DNA of 64,000 nt from Pseudomonas sp. VD-NE ins (GTDB taxonomy: Bacteria; Pseudomonadota; Gammaproteobacteria; Pseudomonadales; Pseudomonadaceae), in contig NZ_CP134772.1 of assembly GCF_031882575.1 (NCBI RefSeq), positions 5,158,501 through 5,222,500 on the forward strand, read 5' to 3'. Position 1 is the first letter of the stretch, and each line of letters opens with the position of its first letter. Shown piece after piece: positions 18,101-26,867 of the stretch. The notes below the pieces were generated by a model. The model had not been told where the DNA came from. It worked only from the letters and a program-made list of their open reading frames with translations, and searched no databases. The translations under genes were made by a program, and so were the position numbers.

Positions 18101-19203
18101 GTCAAGGCAGAAACAAATCGATCTTTCTTGGCCAGCTCCAGCCAGTTACCCGTGTCTTCGACAACGGGGCGCATCAGCACATCGATGATCGCTTTCTCGT
18201 TCAAGGTGCCGGCGTTATTGACCAGCAATACCCCGAGCTTGCCTTTGGGATTCTGGGAATCAACCCATACGGTTGCAATCAGCCTGGCACCTGCAGAGAG
18301 ATCCTCATCGAACTCGCCATGGCGTAAATTCAAAGGCGCCGACCACTGGCCGTTCTGCCTTATGAAGGCCACATTGATATCCAGTTGATGGGGCACGAAT
18401 CGGGATCTGTCGTCCTTGGCGGGATTCTCGGGGTCGACCTTGATGATCTCGCCGACCTTGTCCCGCCACTCAGCCCAGACCAGACACAGCCGGCCATTCC
18501 AGACCACCGGACGCATGTCCAGCACCCGCCCTGCGGGTTGAATGTCCACCGCTGTCCATTCACGCCACGCCGCCGGGTTGACGGCAACACACGTGGGAGT
18601 GATCTCGATTTGTGCCTTGCGCCAGAAGTACTGGAACGGCGGCAGCCGCTGACGCCCGACAAAGTAATAATCGGCACGCTCCGGGGTCGTGCCGTCCATG
18701 TAGCCACTGACAACATCCAGATCGCAGATCTGTTCAAAGGCTTGCAAGTAATCCTGCAGCGCGGCTTGAACCGAATCGGTGCTCAGACGGGCCTGGTTGA
18801 GATTGTTTTCAAGGGTCTTGAACAGATCCGTCTTGCGCTGACGCACGAACGGATTGATGTAGTTTTCCGGGTAGAGCGCGATCATCTGCACCGCGGCCCA
18901 GTCCGAGTAGTTGTTGTACAGCGTCCAGTTTTCCAGCTCCCCGGGGGGGAACTCGTGGTTTTCGAAACCGGGCTCCATTTTGTTGTACACCGCACTGATG
19001 TATTGCTGCGCACAACTGATCGCTTCGGCCACCGCCGACGTCTGCACCCGAGCACTGTCCAGCGGGTCAATGCGCAGCAGTTCGAAAACGTCCTCCGGGG
19101 TCAACAAAGGCGGATAGCGCTCCGACCTGACTTGCCCGATGCAATACTCAAGCAACGCCGTACGACGTTTTTCCTGCAACAGGCCAATGTTGTTCGAGGT
19201 CAT
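15103..19203 (-). CDS. tcaB: Tc toxin A component, TcaB-like (pore-forming and TcB-binding part)
   Basis: 1366 residues forming the C-terminal half of a Tc-toxin A subunit. In single-chain relatives (TcdA) this part forms the pentameric bell, translocation channel and B-binding platform. The N-terminal region matches the ABC-toxin N-terminal and neuraminidase-like region (YYFVGRQRLPPFQYFWRKAQIEI; FFWELFFHLPHLIATRL). Residues of about 850-1150 are long, charged heptad helices, the channel shaft (QSLQDYGSQVLNLLERRDRAEQ and on). The C-terminus has the TcB-binding segment RPGQQIALSVGIADNGM followed by GVVSAWELKWPW. Its ATG overlaps the stop of the TcaA-like gene (ATGA). Together the two pieces are about 2600 aa, the size of one TcdA. 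Confidence 0.92.
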   Translation of the reverse strand: MTSNNIGLLQEKRRTALLEYCIGQVRSERYPPLLTPEDVFELLRIDPLDSARVQTSAVAEAISCAQQYISAVYNKMEPGFENHEFPPGELENWTLYNNYSDWAAVQMIALYPENYINPFVRQRKTDLFKTLENNLNQARLSTDSVQAALQDYLQAFEQICDLDVVSGYMDGTTPERADYYFVGRQRLPPFQYFWRKAQIEITPTCVAVNPAAWREWTAVDIQPAGRVLDMRPVVWNGRLCLVWAEWRDKVGEIIKVDPENPAKDDRSRFVPHQLDINVAFIRQNGQWSAPLNLRHGEFDEDLSAGARLIATVWVDSQNPKGKLGVLLVNNAGTLNEKAIIDVLMRPVVEDTGNWLELAKKDRFVSALTVQHPLGLEVRVVPSESPSGSMAAFLGLNVFAMRVGDNDVLTVEGFCRPTDLSEKNTNFTLQLENSAGSDPAPVKRAMSTAGGWTMKFLATFTRPKGAWNNVKFTLRNDTEGFGGKQFDLTIVDLSDFLAPTLLKNTTDAAQFLDFQLGAAWALRYVRLNSLFGPELVTRSTVSPATLINWDSQHLSEPPPTNVDFEERNGAFDGANGLFFWELFFHLPHLIATRLRDEERFAEAQTWLHFVFDPRATADSSSVPEKPDYWRCRPLINDLGNAGCEAVAPADPDAIGYSAPVHLRMLMFIEYVKNLMTWGDWHYRQLTRESLVAAKLCYVQAGSLMGKPPLTQTVNLWQSATLENLLAQSCTRPALETFEQTLSFSLADVAAGSDSAPMLGMLGCPPFRAPINEQLLARFNEPQYRMNNLRNNLTIDGKPMLLPLFNPPTDPNQLLRALAAGGVGGARPMGGRLVVIAFRWRVIFEVALRAVQSLQDYGSQVLNLLERRDRAEQEELQQNHLVELGSYAKTVQEQSIAQLEASLTALEQSRAVARERADAYAARYDENVSAVEYQVMANLDQSKELALTAKILKPVGAAVAAAPNIFGMANGGFRVDKVTDAICFGLEIASSMLQIDADKQATTEGYRRRRNDWGLQRDQALAEVAAIDAQIVAQSYAIDAARTNFAQTLRANAQALTMYNYLKKRATNAELFGWMLGQLKALHYQAYDAVVSLCLSAQTAMSAETGDYDSHIPLPQVWLDQRHGLTAGEHLRAHLLRMEHEYLQRTERRLELVKTISLRRLFNDATDPQVGIGNWEAALAQLQTTGSLEFRLTQLLFDRDYPGHYCRQISSVEVDLPILTGPFEDVHATLLQVGSLTASRASVQSVQYLHNPVPEEVAPNDVLFNVRPGQQIALSVGIADNGMAAVKPDEGLLNPFENTGVVSAWELKWPWHKELQQEAMLRSMNDCILRIRYTCKSGDQSFTDSVKELVKATGERQAGKGKGVRSHE

Positions 19204-22200
19204 GATCCTTGCTCCGTGGAAGAGGTTCCCGCGTCACTGTCAGGAGGCGGTGCCGCTTGTTCATGCGAGTGCTTGCGGCCTTGCGTCATCCCAAACTTGA
19301 TGGGTTCGAAATGAATCCCCTGCCCGCTTGCCAGGCTGCGTATACCGACTGTGAATTCGCCACTGAAAGCGCTGGAGACATGAACCCTGGTTACACCGTG
19401 CTGATTGGTGAAACCCTGTGCCGGGCGGATCGTTGGTCTTTCTTCGGGATCTGTTTCTCCCTCCCAGGCCCAGTCCACCAGCATGTTGGCCCCAAGGTTT
19501 CCATGCGAGTCCATCATCGTGGCGTAGAGTTCGATTTCCTGTCCGAGAGGTACGACCTCCGTTGGCACCGGAGACATTAATCCGGTAGGGAAATGCATGC
19601 TGTTGGCCTCGGCGATGACGTCGATGTTCACCGCCCACTCAGGCTCAAGCAGGCTCATGGAAAAATAGAGGTTATCCGTGCCCAGGATCTCGCCCGGAGA
19701 ATATTCAGCCGTGAGGACGCCCGCGGTATTTGTCACCTGCGCAGAGACCGTCCCAAACTCGGATTGCCAGTCAACGGAAACACCTTTCAACGGTGCGCCC
19801 TGGGCGTCAGTGAGCGTCAACGTGATGATCGCTTTCTCGTCTGGTTTACGAGCGATGATCTCAGTAGGGGTTGCGCTACAAGTCATCCTGACCAACTGTT
19901 TCAGTTCGCCCGGCATTTGCACGACCGGCATGCGCGTTTGGGTTTCACTGAGCAAGGCCAGCTCAGCCGCCTGGGCATAGGCCTCCTTATCGTCGGTTGT
20001 CTCCGGCAAAGTGCCGATCCGCAAGATGGTCCGCGCATCCATACCGGTCTGCATCGACAACTGGTACACGCGCATCAACAGGTCCAGTTGATCCAGTGTT
20101 TTCAGCACTTGGGTCTGGGGATCGATATGGCGAACACATTCACTGACTTCCTGCGCACTCCAGGCAAAGAACTCGGCCAGCTTGATAGCCGCAGCCTGCT
20201 GCACTATGCGCAATGCATCGGCGCTGGGCTTAAAGGGTAATGAATTGACCTGACGCAGATAATCCAGCAATTTCTGATCCGCCTGCTCGCTCAGGCCAAA
20301 AGCGCGGGTCAGCGTTGTCAGCGCGTAAAGTGTGCGCACCGAGAACACATATTTCTGACTGGAGTCGATTTTTCCAGGACGGCCAGGCCAGGATTCGTAT
20401 CCATAATCCAGGTAATCCCGGAGCAGTGCCGTACTCAAGCCCAGCGTCGAAACAACTTCAGCGCGCTGACGCACAACGGCCAGCAGCTCGAGTAACGGGT
20501 CTGAAGGTTCGCCACGCAAACGCTCCGTCGCTGGCGATTCGAGGGCGGTGCGGTCATACACCTGGCGCAACAGTTGATAGACCGACGCTTCGACCCAATT
20601 CAGCACCAGGATGGCCGACTCGCCATCGATGCCGGTATAGACCGCCAGCGACTCCCTGACCAGCGACACCTGAGCGTCTCTGGTCTGCAGAAGAATGGTG
20701 AGCATGCTCTCGGTCAAGGCACTGACCTGGGCCTCTTCTATGTCCAGGCCGTTCCTGACCGCCCATTCGAGTTTCTCGCGAGCGGTGATCAAATATTGTT
20801 CTGGCGTGCCGACAGGGGCCAGTACCAGGCCATTGACGTCGACAACCGGGGCTAGCCCCTCACTGTCAATCGAGAGCAAATCCAGCCAGTCATTTTCTCC
20901 CGCTGGCGGAATACCGGCCATGAGAAAAGAGTTGTTGGACAACAACGCGCTGGGCAGGAGATTGCCGATCTTGTCGAAGAACTGCTGGTCCTGCTGGGAG
21001 AACTCGCTGAGGCGCTGGGGTGCGCTAACGTGCTGCAACATCCACAGCACCGATATGTTGCTTTGCTCACACCATTGCACACAGGCCTGCATGGCCTCGA
21101 TCAGGCTCAGCACACCCGGACCGCCAGCCGTGGCCTCAATGCGGCTGTCATCATCCACCGCGCTGACAATACGTGGCTTGCCCGCGAGCCCGTTGAGCCA
21201 GGCTTCGCCCCCAAGCACTCTCAACATCAGCACGCCTTCGACTGGCGTGATATTCAACAGCCGAGCCAGTTTTACCAAACGGTAAAAACTGGAAATGACC
21301 ACCGAACTGCGCTCCAGCGTATCGCTGAAACCATGAGCCTGGGCTATCGCCTGCGCCAGATAGTGGTAAGTCTGAAGATCAATCCCCAGACCATTGCACA
21401 ACTGGCTGATCGTCAGATTGTCTTGATCCGATGTCGGTATCAGCGCAAACGGTTTGCCGTCGAGCTTCAGTGGCTGGCGGTAGTTGTCCTGATTGTTGAA
21501 GACCTGATCGAACTGCGACAGCGCATCGCCGCGACCGTAGAGTGATAACTCATCGAGAAACACGGCGAAATCGGCAGCCGTGCAGTTGTACCGTTCACGC
21601 AGTCGCTGAAACAGACCCAGGGCATGGATCACGTTCAACGAAATCGCCCACACCTCCGGCTTTTCAGCGCCACGTGCTTCGGCCCTGATCGCCGCCGCCA
21701 ACAGGGCGTCAGTCTGCTCGCTGGGTAGATTCAGCCATTTGTCCAGGCGTAACTTGCGGTTCAATCGGTCAAATGTATTCAAACCTTTCAGGGTTTGGGG
21801 ACTAACGATTATCCGATGGAAATTACTCCCTGACTGGGAAGTGATGCCGATAGCAGGATGGCTGTTCCCATTGATGTAAACCGAGCCAGACCGACCGCCT
21901 TCCGGGACATCGGGCTCTTCAGGGTATTCGACATTGTCCGTACGCCGCGGCGCATAGTCTCCAACCGAAAAAAGACTTGTAACCTCCTCGGCGACAAGAT
22001 TCGTACGTTGAGCCAGATAAAAAATCTGATTGAGATTCAAGTACTCCAAGTCTTCGGTGCCAAAATTTTCCCGATAGAACTGATACATATCTTCGGAGTT
22101 TTTGTACTCCTCAGTCAGCAACCGTTGCTGGTAAGGGCCCAGCCGAGAGGCATGAGCCAGGGCGGCAGCGGCAAGCGTCGTCAGGGCTCCGGAGTGCAAG

Positions 22201-22940
22201 AAGTAGGGAAACTTCACGTCAACGATGTTGGAAAAATCCCCCACCGATCGACCATTGAAACCGGCAACCCCATCGACCGTGACCCAATGCTGGTAATACG
22301 GCAGACCGTTGGGATAACGTGCTTCGACCATTGCATCCTCATATGAACCCTTCTTGTCCGCGGTGATAAAAGCATCCAGCACGCGGACAATGACGTCGAC
22401 CGACGACTCCGGCGCATTGACCGTTTTGCTGTCGACCTGCAACTCCATCAAATCCGTGCGGCGCTCATGCAGCGGCAGCCTGGTGTCGTCAGCAACCGGC
22501 TCGATCAAGTCGCGAATCAAGCGATACAGAAAGACAAGATAGGCCGCGGGCCCGTACATGGACTCCAAAGAACCCGGAGGGCATTTGGCTCCGAATTGCA
22601 GATCGAACATTCGCTCCAGTTGCGGTCCCGCTACGAGTGACATCAACCCGCTGGACGGCCCTCTCGGCCCGATTTTGTCCCGATGCACGTCTTGCTCGAT
22701 ATACCGACGCCGCACATAGGTCCCCAGGCTGTTAGCCCGGCGCAAAAAACGCCGAGCCTCTTCCTCCTCGAGTTCGTACTCGGCGACCAGCAACGGAATA
22801 CCCCTTTCGACCAGAGGAAAAATCGATCCCCCCTCCACTATGTAGTTCCAGAGCTTCCAAAGCCGGTTTTGCCTGGTGGGCGCTTGCTCACCAAATAGCT
22901 GAAGGAACAACTGCGCGGCGGGGCGGAGTGAATCAGCCAT
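19200..22940 (-). CDS. tcaA: Tc toxin A component, TcaA/VRP1-like, with C-terminal Ig (Big-1) domains
   Basis: 1246 residues. The N-terminal 600 match the Salmonella virulence-plasmid 28.1-kDa A protein (VRP1) region of Tc toxins (GSLESMYGPAAYLVFLYRLIRDL; RRTDLMELQVDSKTVNAP). The middle is the helical shell. From about residue 1010 to the end there are two Ig-like domains of Big-1 type (TLTDAQGAPLKGVSVDWQSEFG; VDWAWEGE ... TNQHGVTRVHVSSAFSGEF), which usual TcaA proteins are not known to me to carry. I chose the ATG at 22940 (GAGG 9 nt upstream) rather than the GTG at 22946. A lux-box-like dyad lies 111 bp upstream. Translationally coupled to the TcaB-like gene. Confidence 0.88.
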   Translation of the reverse strand: MADSLRPAAQLFLQLFGEQAPTRQNRLWKLWNYIVEGGSIFPLVERGIPLLVAEYELEEEEARRFLRRANSLGTYVRRRYIEQDVHRDKIGPRGPSSGLMSLVAGPQLERMFDLQFGAKCPPGSLESMYGPAAYLVFLYRLIRDLIEPVADDTRLPLHERRTDLMELQVDSKTVNAPESSVDVIVRVLDAFITADKKGSYEDAMVEARYPNGLPYYQHWVTVDGVAGFNGRSVGDFSNIVDVKFPYFLHSGALTTLAAAALAHASRLGPYQQRLLTEEYKNSEDMYQFYRENFGTEDLEYLNLNQIFYLAQRTNLVAEEVTSLFSVGDYAPRRTDNVEYPEEPDVPEGGRSGSVYINGNSHPAIGITSQSGSNFHRIIVSPQTLKGLNTFDRLNRKLRLDKWLNLPSEQTDALLAAAIRAEARGAEKPEVWAISLNVIHALGLFQRLRERYNCTAADFAVFLDELSLYGRGDALSQFDQVFNNQDNYRQPLKLDGKPFALIPTSDQDNLTISQLCNGLGIDLQTYHYLAQAIAQAHGFSDTLERSSVVISSFYRLVKLARLLNITPVEGVLMLRVLGGEAWLNGLAGKPRIVSAVDDDSRIEATAGGPGVLSLIEAMQACVQWCEQSNISVLWMLQHVSAPQRLSEFSQQDQQFFDKIGNLLPSALLSNNSFLMAGIPPAGENDWLDLLSIDSEGLAPVVDVNGLVLAPVGTPEQYLITAREKLEWAVRNGLDIEEAQVSALTESMLTILLQTRDAQVSLVRESLAVYTGIDGESAILVLNWVEASVYQLLRQVYDRTALESPATERLRGEPSDPLLELLAVVRQRAEVVSTLGLSTALLRDYLDYGYESWPGRPGKIDSSQKYVFSVRTLYALTTLTRAFGLSEQADQKLLDYLRQVNSLPFKPSADALRIVQQAAAIKLAEFFAWSAQEVSECVRHIDPQTQVLKTLDQLDLLMRVYQLSMQTGMDARTILRIGTLPETTDDKEAYAQAAELALLSETQTRMPVVQMPGELKQLVRMTCSATPTEIIARKPDEKAIITLTLTDAQGAPLKGVSVDWQSEFGTVSAQVTNTAGVLTAEYSPGEILGTDNLYFSMSLLEPEWAVNIDVIAEANSMHFPTGLMSPVPTEVVPLGQEIELYATMMDSHGNLGANMLVDWAWEGETDPEERPTIRPAQGFTNQHGVTRVHVSSAFSGEFTVGIRSLASGQGIHFEPIKFGMTQGRKHSHEQAAPPPDSDAGTSSTEQGS

Positions 22941-23041
22941 GGTCACATTCCTCGAGTCGATAACAGGCTCGGGCTACCTGACGGTTGTTTCCGGCGACCC
23001 AGCGTTCAATAAGGATTTAGCGCTTGAAACCAGTCGCCGCC

Positions 23042-23061
23042 AACTGTCAGAAATGACAGGT
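23042..23061 (-). promoter_or_regulatory. Lux-box-like operator before tcaA-like gene
   Basis: AACTGTCAGAAATGACAGGT has the CT-N12-AG layout of LuxR/LasR binding sites and matches the perfect dyad at 34368 at 17 of 20 positions. It lies just past the stop of the 919-aa Ig gene and 111 bp (centre) before the tcaA-like ATG. This implies a promoter of its own for the tcaA-tcaB-Ig genes. Confidence 0.6.
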
Positions 23062-23072
23062 TTAGTGACCGT

Positions 23073-25832
23073 TCATCGGATTTTCACTCCGGTTTTGTCT
23101 GCCGGCGCTGATTCGACTTCAAATCGATCGCTGACGACCCAGTCAGACCCGGTCGGATCGCTGTCATCTGGCTGCTGCCTGAAGCGACACCAGGTGCCAC
23201 CCAGCGGTAGCGTTTGGTCAGACAGGCCTTGCCAGTCAGGGTCGACCTGAACCGACGCGATCCAGGTTTTGTCAGGGTTAAAGGCGTCAACCAGAATACC
23301 GACACCTTGACGGCCCTTGCCGGCAAACAACACCGGATTACGCACCCAGGACCCAGGTGCGGGTTTCTCAATGGTGGGCAGGAATGTAGCCAACCGAATT
23401 GAGAGGTTCGCCCTCTCGGATTCATACCCTTCGCAAGCCGCCACCGCGTCCAACTGATGAACGCCTTCGACCTGCCCGGGCTCCAGGGTCACCGACCACG
23501 TACGGTTGTCCCGCACCTCGGCGCTTGCCTGATCGCTACCCAGCGTCACGGTCACGGTGTCGCCGGGTGTCCCGAAACCCGACACGACGACCCGCTGTCC
23601 GACATGATCATCGCAGGTGGGGGTTTCAATAAACGGAGCCGCCGGCACGACCTTGTAACGCAAACGCTCATTGGGTTGAGAACGCTGCGCAATGCCATTG
23701 ACGACGAAGGTCTGAAAGGCCCAGATGGTATGGTCGCCCACCGGTAAACTGACCTCGGCTTCCCATTTTTCATCCGAGTTCACATTGATGCCTGTCAGCA
23801 ATGGCTCGGTACTGCCTTGCAGCCAGACTTCCACTTGGGCGGTGGGTCGACCGGTGCCAGCAATCTTCGCAGTACGCGGTTCCTTGCCGCCGGGAATCGG
23901 CGCGGTGAAGCGAGGCGGCGGCACCACCACATTGAGTTTGTGCTCGGCGCTGTTGGCCGATTCTCTCCCATTGAGAGTCTGCTGCGCGTGGAGGAAATAT
24001 CCCCTCAGCTCCAGATCGCGCAGTTCGATCGACCATTTGCCCTCATCAAGTAATTCAAGCGGTGCGCCTAGCGTTCCTCCCATCTGGCTGTCATGTAATT
24101 GCATGACAGCGCCCTGCATACCGTTATCACCTTCAATGGTGACGTCGTACCCCACCTCTGAGCCGGATACCGGCGCGATAATGTGCGGTTGCAACATGAC
24201 TCTGTGGACAGTGAAGGTTTTCGATATTGGCTCCGAAACGAGCTCGACAAACGTCTGGGTGGCGCTGGCGATGTGTTCAACGTTCGCCTTGAACGGGGTC
24301 GGTCGCTGAAACGTCCAGATTTCCCTCTCCACAATCGCCCCGTACACCTCGTCATCGTCGCTGAACGTGATGCTCACCGTGGCGCCGTTCAAGCAAGTAC
24401 CACTGAAGATTGGCTCCAGCCCCTCCTCGGAGGGATCATCCAGGCCTGGCGCCAGCGGTGGAATCGTGACGTGCAGTATGCAAGGACGTTGCGAGGGAAA
24501 GTCTCCCAGATGCTGTGTAATGTGAACTTCCCGCTTGTTGGTTGGCCCCCACTTCACCAATGCCGGGGTCGACCATTGGCCGTTCACGACCACTACACTC
24601 CGTGCAGCCTCGGTTGTATCGGGAAACCTGAGCGAGACGGTAGCACCTGTGTAACCCTTGCCGCTGAAGACGGGTAGATACTCCTCGGTGTAGCTCGCCT
24701 CGGTGATATCCGGCATGTCGTTGTGGACTTTGAAATCAAAAGGCAGCGATTCGATCCAGCCATTGGCGTTGTCGGCGATCTTTTGAATCACCGTCACATC
24801 GTAGCTGCCCAGAGGCCAGACAACGGGGGCCGCTTCCCACTGGCCTTGGGCATTGACGGGGATGTTGGGAGGCAAAGGCAGCGAGCTGTCGCTGGCAGAG
24901 AACTGGATTTCGGTCGAGAGGTTTTGATCGAAATGGCCGGAGCCGGAGAACTTCAAGCTTGGATCCGGGAGAAAGGTGACCTCAGGTTCTTCCAGTTCGG
25001 GAGGGCGGATCCGGAAAGAGCGGGGAGCGCTTCGCTTCGACGGCTCATTGTTCAATACCTGCAGCGCAACAAGTGAAACCGGTCCTGGCTTGACCGTCAC
25101 AGGCAAGCTCCAGTCATTCGCAGTGACGGCAATCTCACCCAGGTTTTCTGATGTCAAATCTATATAGATATATAGAGTTGCGCCCACGACGCCATCGATA
25201 CCTGACAGTAAGAAATGGCGTTCCTGCAAATCAATGACCGGGAAGGTGATGGTCGGAATGCGAATGCCCGGAGAATAGGTTTCAGGTTGAGATTCGTCTG
25301 AAGCAAATTGTTTGTCACCGATAGAAAAACTGCTTTTTGCTACGTATACGTATTCCTTTTCTTCAGGTTCAAATCCTTCGAGCCACTTGGGGATCCACTT
25401 TCCATCGCTGCCAACAACAGCAGTCCCAATCACGCTTTTTCCATCTGAACTGTCGCCGTGTACCACTATGCTGGTACCGAATATCCCCGTCCCGTTCAGA
25501 TCGACACCGGTGCCTTCCTGAGGCGCAATCCTTGGCGGAGGCTGAGTGGCAGTGAAGTAATTCGTCACCTCAAAAATTACGCTGCGTGCCGTAACCCGGT
25601 TTTTGCCCGTAGGCATAAAGTGCGGCAGGGTAAAACTCCAGACACCCTGCTTGGCAGACACCTCGAATTTCAGATCAACAAGAGGCCCAATGATTTGAAT
25701 GTAAACCGTCTCATTGTGGATCAGGCCTCTACCTGAAATGGTATTGCTCCTGAAATCAATCTCCGATCCGTCTGCAGGCTCGTCGATGATCAAGGTGAGC
25801 ACATCAGGATTCTGGTGGGTATCGTCGTTCAT
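23073..25832 (-). CDS. Ig-like tandem-repeat protein upstream of tcaA (919 aa)
   Basis: 919 residues made almost wholly of about ten tandem Ig-like repeats of 85-95 residues. A recurring pattern is P-x-I-x-x-P ... F-S-G-x-G-x-x-G-A-x-V-x-V/L ... G-x-W ... V (for example ASYTEEYLPVFSGKGYTGATV, and IIAPVSGSEVGYDVTIEGDNG). No signal peptide, membrane anchor or enzyme motif is visible. AAGGTG lies before the ATG. A lux-box-like site is centred 72 bp upstream of the start. It is the first gene of the minus-strand Tc block; a second lux-box-like site separates it from tcaA. The function is unknown. Adhesion or accessory binding for the toxin is inference. Confidence 0.75.
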   Translation of the reverse strand: MNDDTHQNPDVLTLIIDEPADGSEIDFRSNTISGRGLIHNETVYIQIIGPLVDLKFEVSAKQGVWSFTLPHFMPTGKNRVTARSVIFEVTNYFTATQPPPRIAPQEGTGVDLNGTGIFGTSIVVHGDSSDGKSVIGTAVVGSDGKWIPKWLEGFEPEEKEYVYVAKSSFSIGDKQFASDESQPETYSPGIRIPTITFPVIDLQERHFLLSGIDGVVGATLYIYIDLTSENLGEIAVTANDWSLPVTVKPGPVSLVALQVLNNEPSKRSAPRSFRIRPPELEEPEVTFLPDPSLKFSGSGHFDQNLSTEIQFSASDSSLPLPPNIPVNAQGQWEAAPVVWPLGSYDVTVIQKIADNANGWIESLPFDFKVHNDMPDITEASYTEEYLPVFSGKGYTGATVSLRFPDTTEAARSVVVVNGQWSTPALVKWGPTNKREVHITQHLGDFPSQRPCILHVTIPPLAPGLDDPSEEGLEPIFSGTCLNGATVSITFSDDDEVYGAIVEREIWTFQRPTPFKANVEHIASATQTFVELVSEPISKTFTVHRVMLQPHIIAPVSGSEVGYDVTIEGDNGMQGAVMQLHDSQMGGTLGAPLELLDEGKWSIELRDLELRGYFLHAQQTLNGRESANSAEHKLNVVVPPPRFTAPIPGGKEPRTAKIAGTGRPTAQVEVWLQGSTEPLLTGINVNSDEKWEAEVSLPVGDHTIWAFQTFVVNGIAQRSQPNERLRYKVVPAAPFIETPTCDDHVGQRVVVSGFGTPGDTVTVTLGSDQASAEVRDNRTWSVTLEPGQVEGVHQLDAVAACEGYESERANLSIRLATFLPTIEKPAPGSWVRNPVLFAGKGRQGVGILVDAFNPDKTWIASVQVDPDWQGLSDQTLPLGGTWCRFRQQPDDSDPTGSDWVVSDRFEVESAPADKTGVKIR

Positions 25833-25894
25833 GCATCACCTTCGGATACAGTGACAGGAGAAGACAGAAAGCCACAGGAGTCAGCTTATTCCTA

Positions 25895-25914
25895 CCTGTA
25901 AAATCTGACAGTCC
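25895..25914 (-). promoter_or_regulatory. Lux-box-like operator before the 919-aa Ig gene
   Basis: ACCTGTAAAATCTGACAGTC fits CT-N12-AG and matches the perfect dyad at 34368 at 16 of 20 positions. Its centre is 72 bp upstream of the ATG at 25832, close to the 77 bp seen before the B gene. The rest of 25833-26276 holds a REP-like palindrome at about 26165-26257 and no gene that I can support. Confidence 0.55.
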
Positions 25915-26164
25915 CGACGAACGGTGTCTGCTCGCATAGCGAGCCAATAATGTCGTGCAACCTTCAACTCGCGACTACAACACCCTGGTTCCTCACCTGC
26001 AAATCTCTGAAAAAATGCGCTGGTCTGTGCACTTGCGGATCTAACTGAAAGACCGCGGCCTCTGCCTGACGATCAATCAGTTGAGCGAGAGGGGAATGTG
26101 GTTTCGGAGAAGGCTGGGTAACGAATGGGCCAATGACACAATCTGACGGTCGGTATTCGTGCAC

Positions 26165-26257
26165 TCGTGAGGACGCTTTCGCGGACAAGCCCGCTCCCAC
26201 AGGATGCTTGTGCACCCCGGATCCAGTGTGGGAGTGTGGGAGCGAGCCTGCTCGAGA
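26165..26257. repeat. REP-like imperfect inverted repeat
   Basis: Arms near GCCCGCTCCCACAGG and GTGTGGGAGCGAGCCTGCTCG face each other across about 45 bp. This is the common Pseudomonas CCCGCTCCCACA-type intergenic palindrome. It sits between the PilZ gene end and the Tc block leader. Confidence 0.6.
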
Positions 26258-26276
26258 AGCTTTTGGAGGTTTGAAT

Positions 26277-26636
26277 TCAGGCCGAAGCCGGCATCGGCTG
26301 AAAACTGAAGTACTGCTGCAATGCCTGCACCAGTTGCCCGAATTCAGGCGGCGGGCGCTGCACGATGAAGCCGGCGTCGTAATGCAGCGGCGTGACGTCT
26401 TCGTGGCACCACACGCAACACGCAGTGAAATCGATGACTTGTTGGCAGCCATCGCTGGCGGGGATTTTCAGGCGTAACTGGAAGTCCACCCCGATCATCA
26501 TCGGCAACTGGCTGATCAGCATCAGCCCGTCTGCGGAGACGTTGCCGAGAAAGCCAATGGGCTTGTCAGTGACACTGTTGAACACTCTGAGGAAGTACGG
26601 CAATTGGTGCCGTTCGATCCGGCGGTCGGTAAACAT
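26277..26636 (-). CDS. PilZ-domain c-di-GMP binding protein
   Basis: About 119 residues from MFTDRRIERHQ; a GTG-type start 13 codons upstream (26675) is possible but neither start has a strong ribosome site. The c-di-GMP binding motifs are present: RRIER (RxxxR) at the N-terminus and NVSADG (D/NxSxxG) near residue 28. The single-domain architecture suggests an adaptor that senses the second messenger in the cytoplasm. A GGDEF cyclase gene lies 4.2 kb away (30848-31966); a functional link is only inferred. Confidence 0.85.
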   Translation of the reverse strand: MFTDRRIERHQLPYFLRVFNSVTDKPIGFLGNVSADGLMLISQLPMMIGVDFQLRLKIPASDGCQQVIDFTACCVWCHEDVTPLHYDAGFIVQRPPPEFGQLVQALQQYFSFQPMPASA

Positions 26637-26867
26637 GCGCAGTTCGCCATGCAAGGCTCCATCACAGAGCCGCACCTTTGCTTCGGAACGTGCCGGTATC
26701 GCCGGCCCGCTCTCCCCGCTTCCGGTGTGACGGTCGCTACGTCGCCGTCACCTGACCACTTGCCAGTCGCAGGTGTTGCTCCGGGTTTACAGATTCGGCT
26801 CTAAACCCGGGTTACTCGACTATAGCTCAGCCTGTACACACGGCCAGATTTTGTATGACAACTGTCA

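Noticed and set aside
11000..26300. Mobile-element origin of the Tc block through an integrase or IS
   Set aside because: I found no transposase, integrase, tRNA or clear direct repeats at the edges; transfer is only inferred from gene content.
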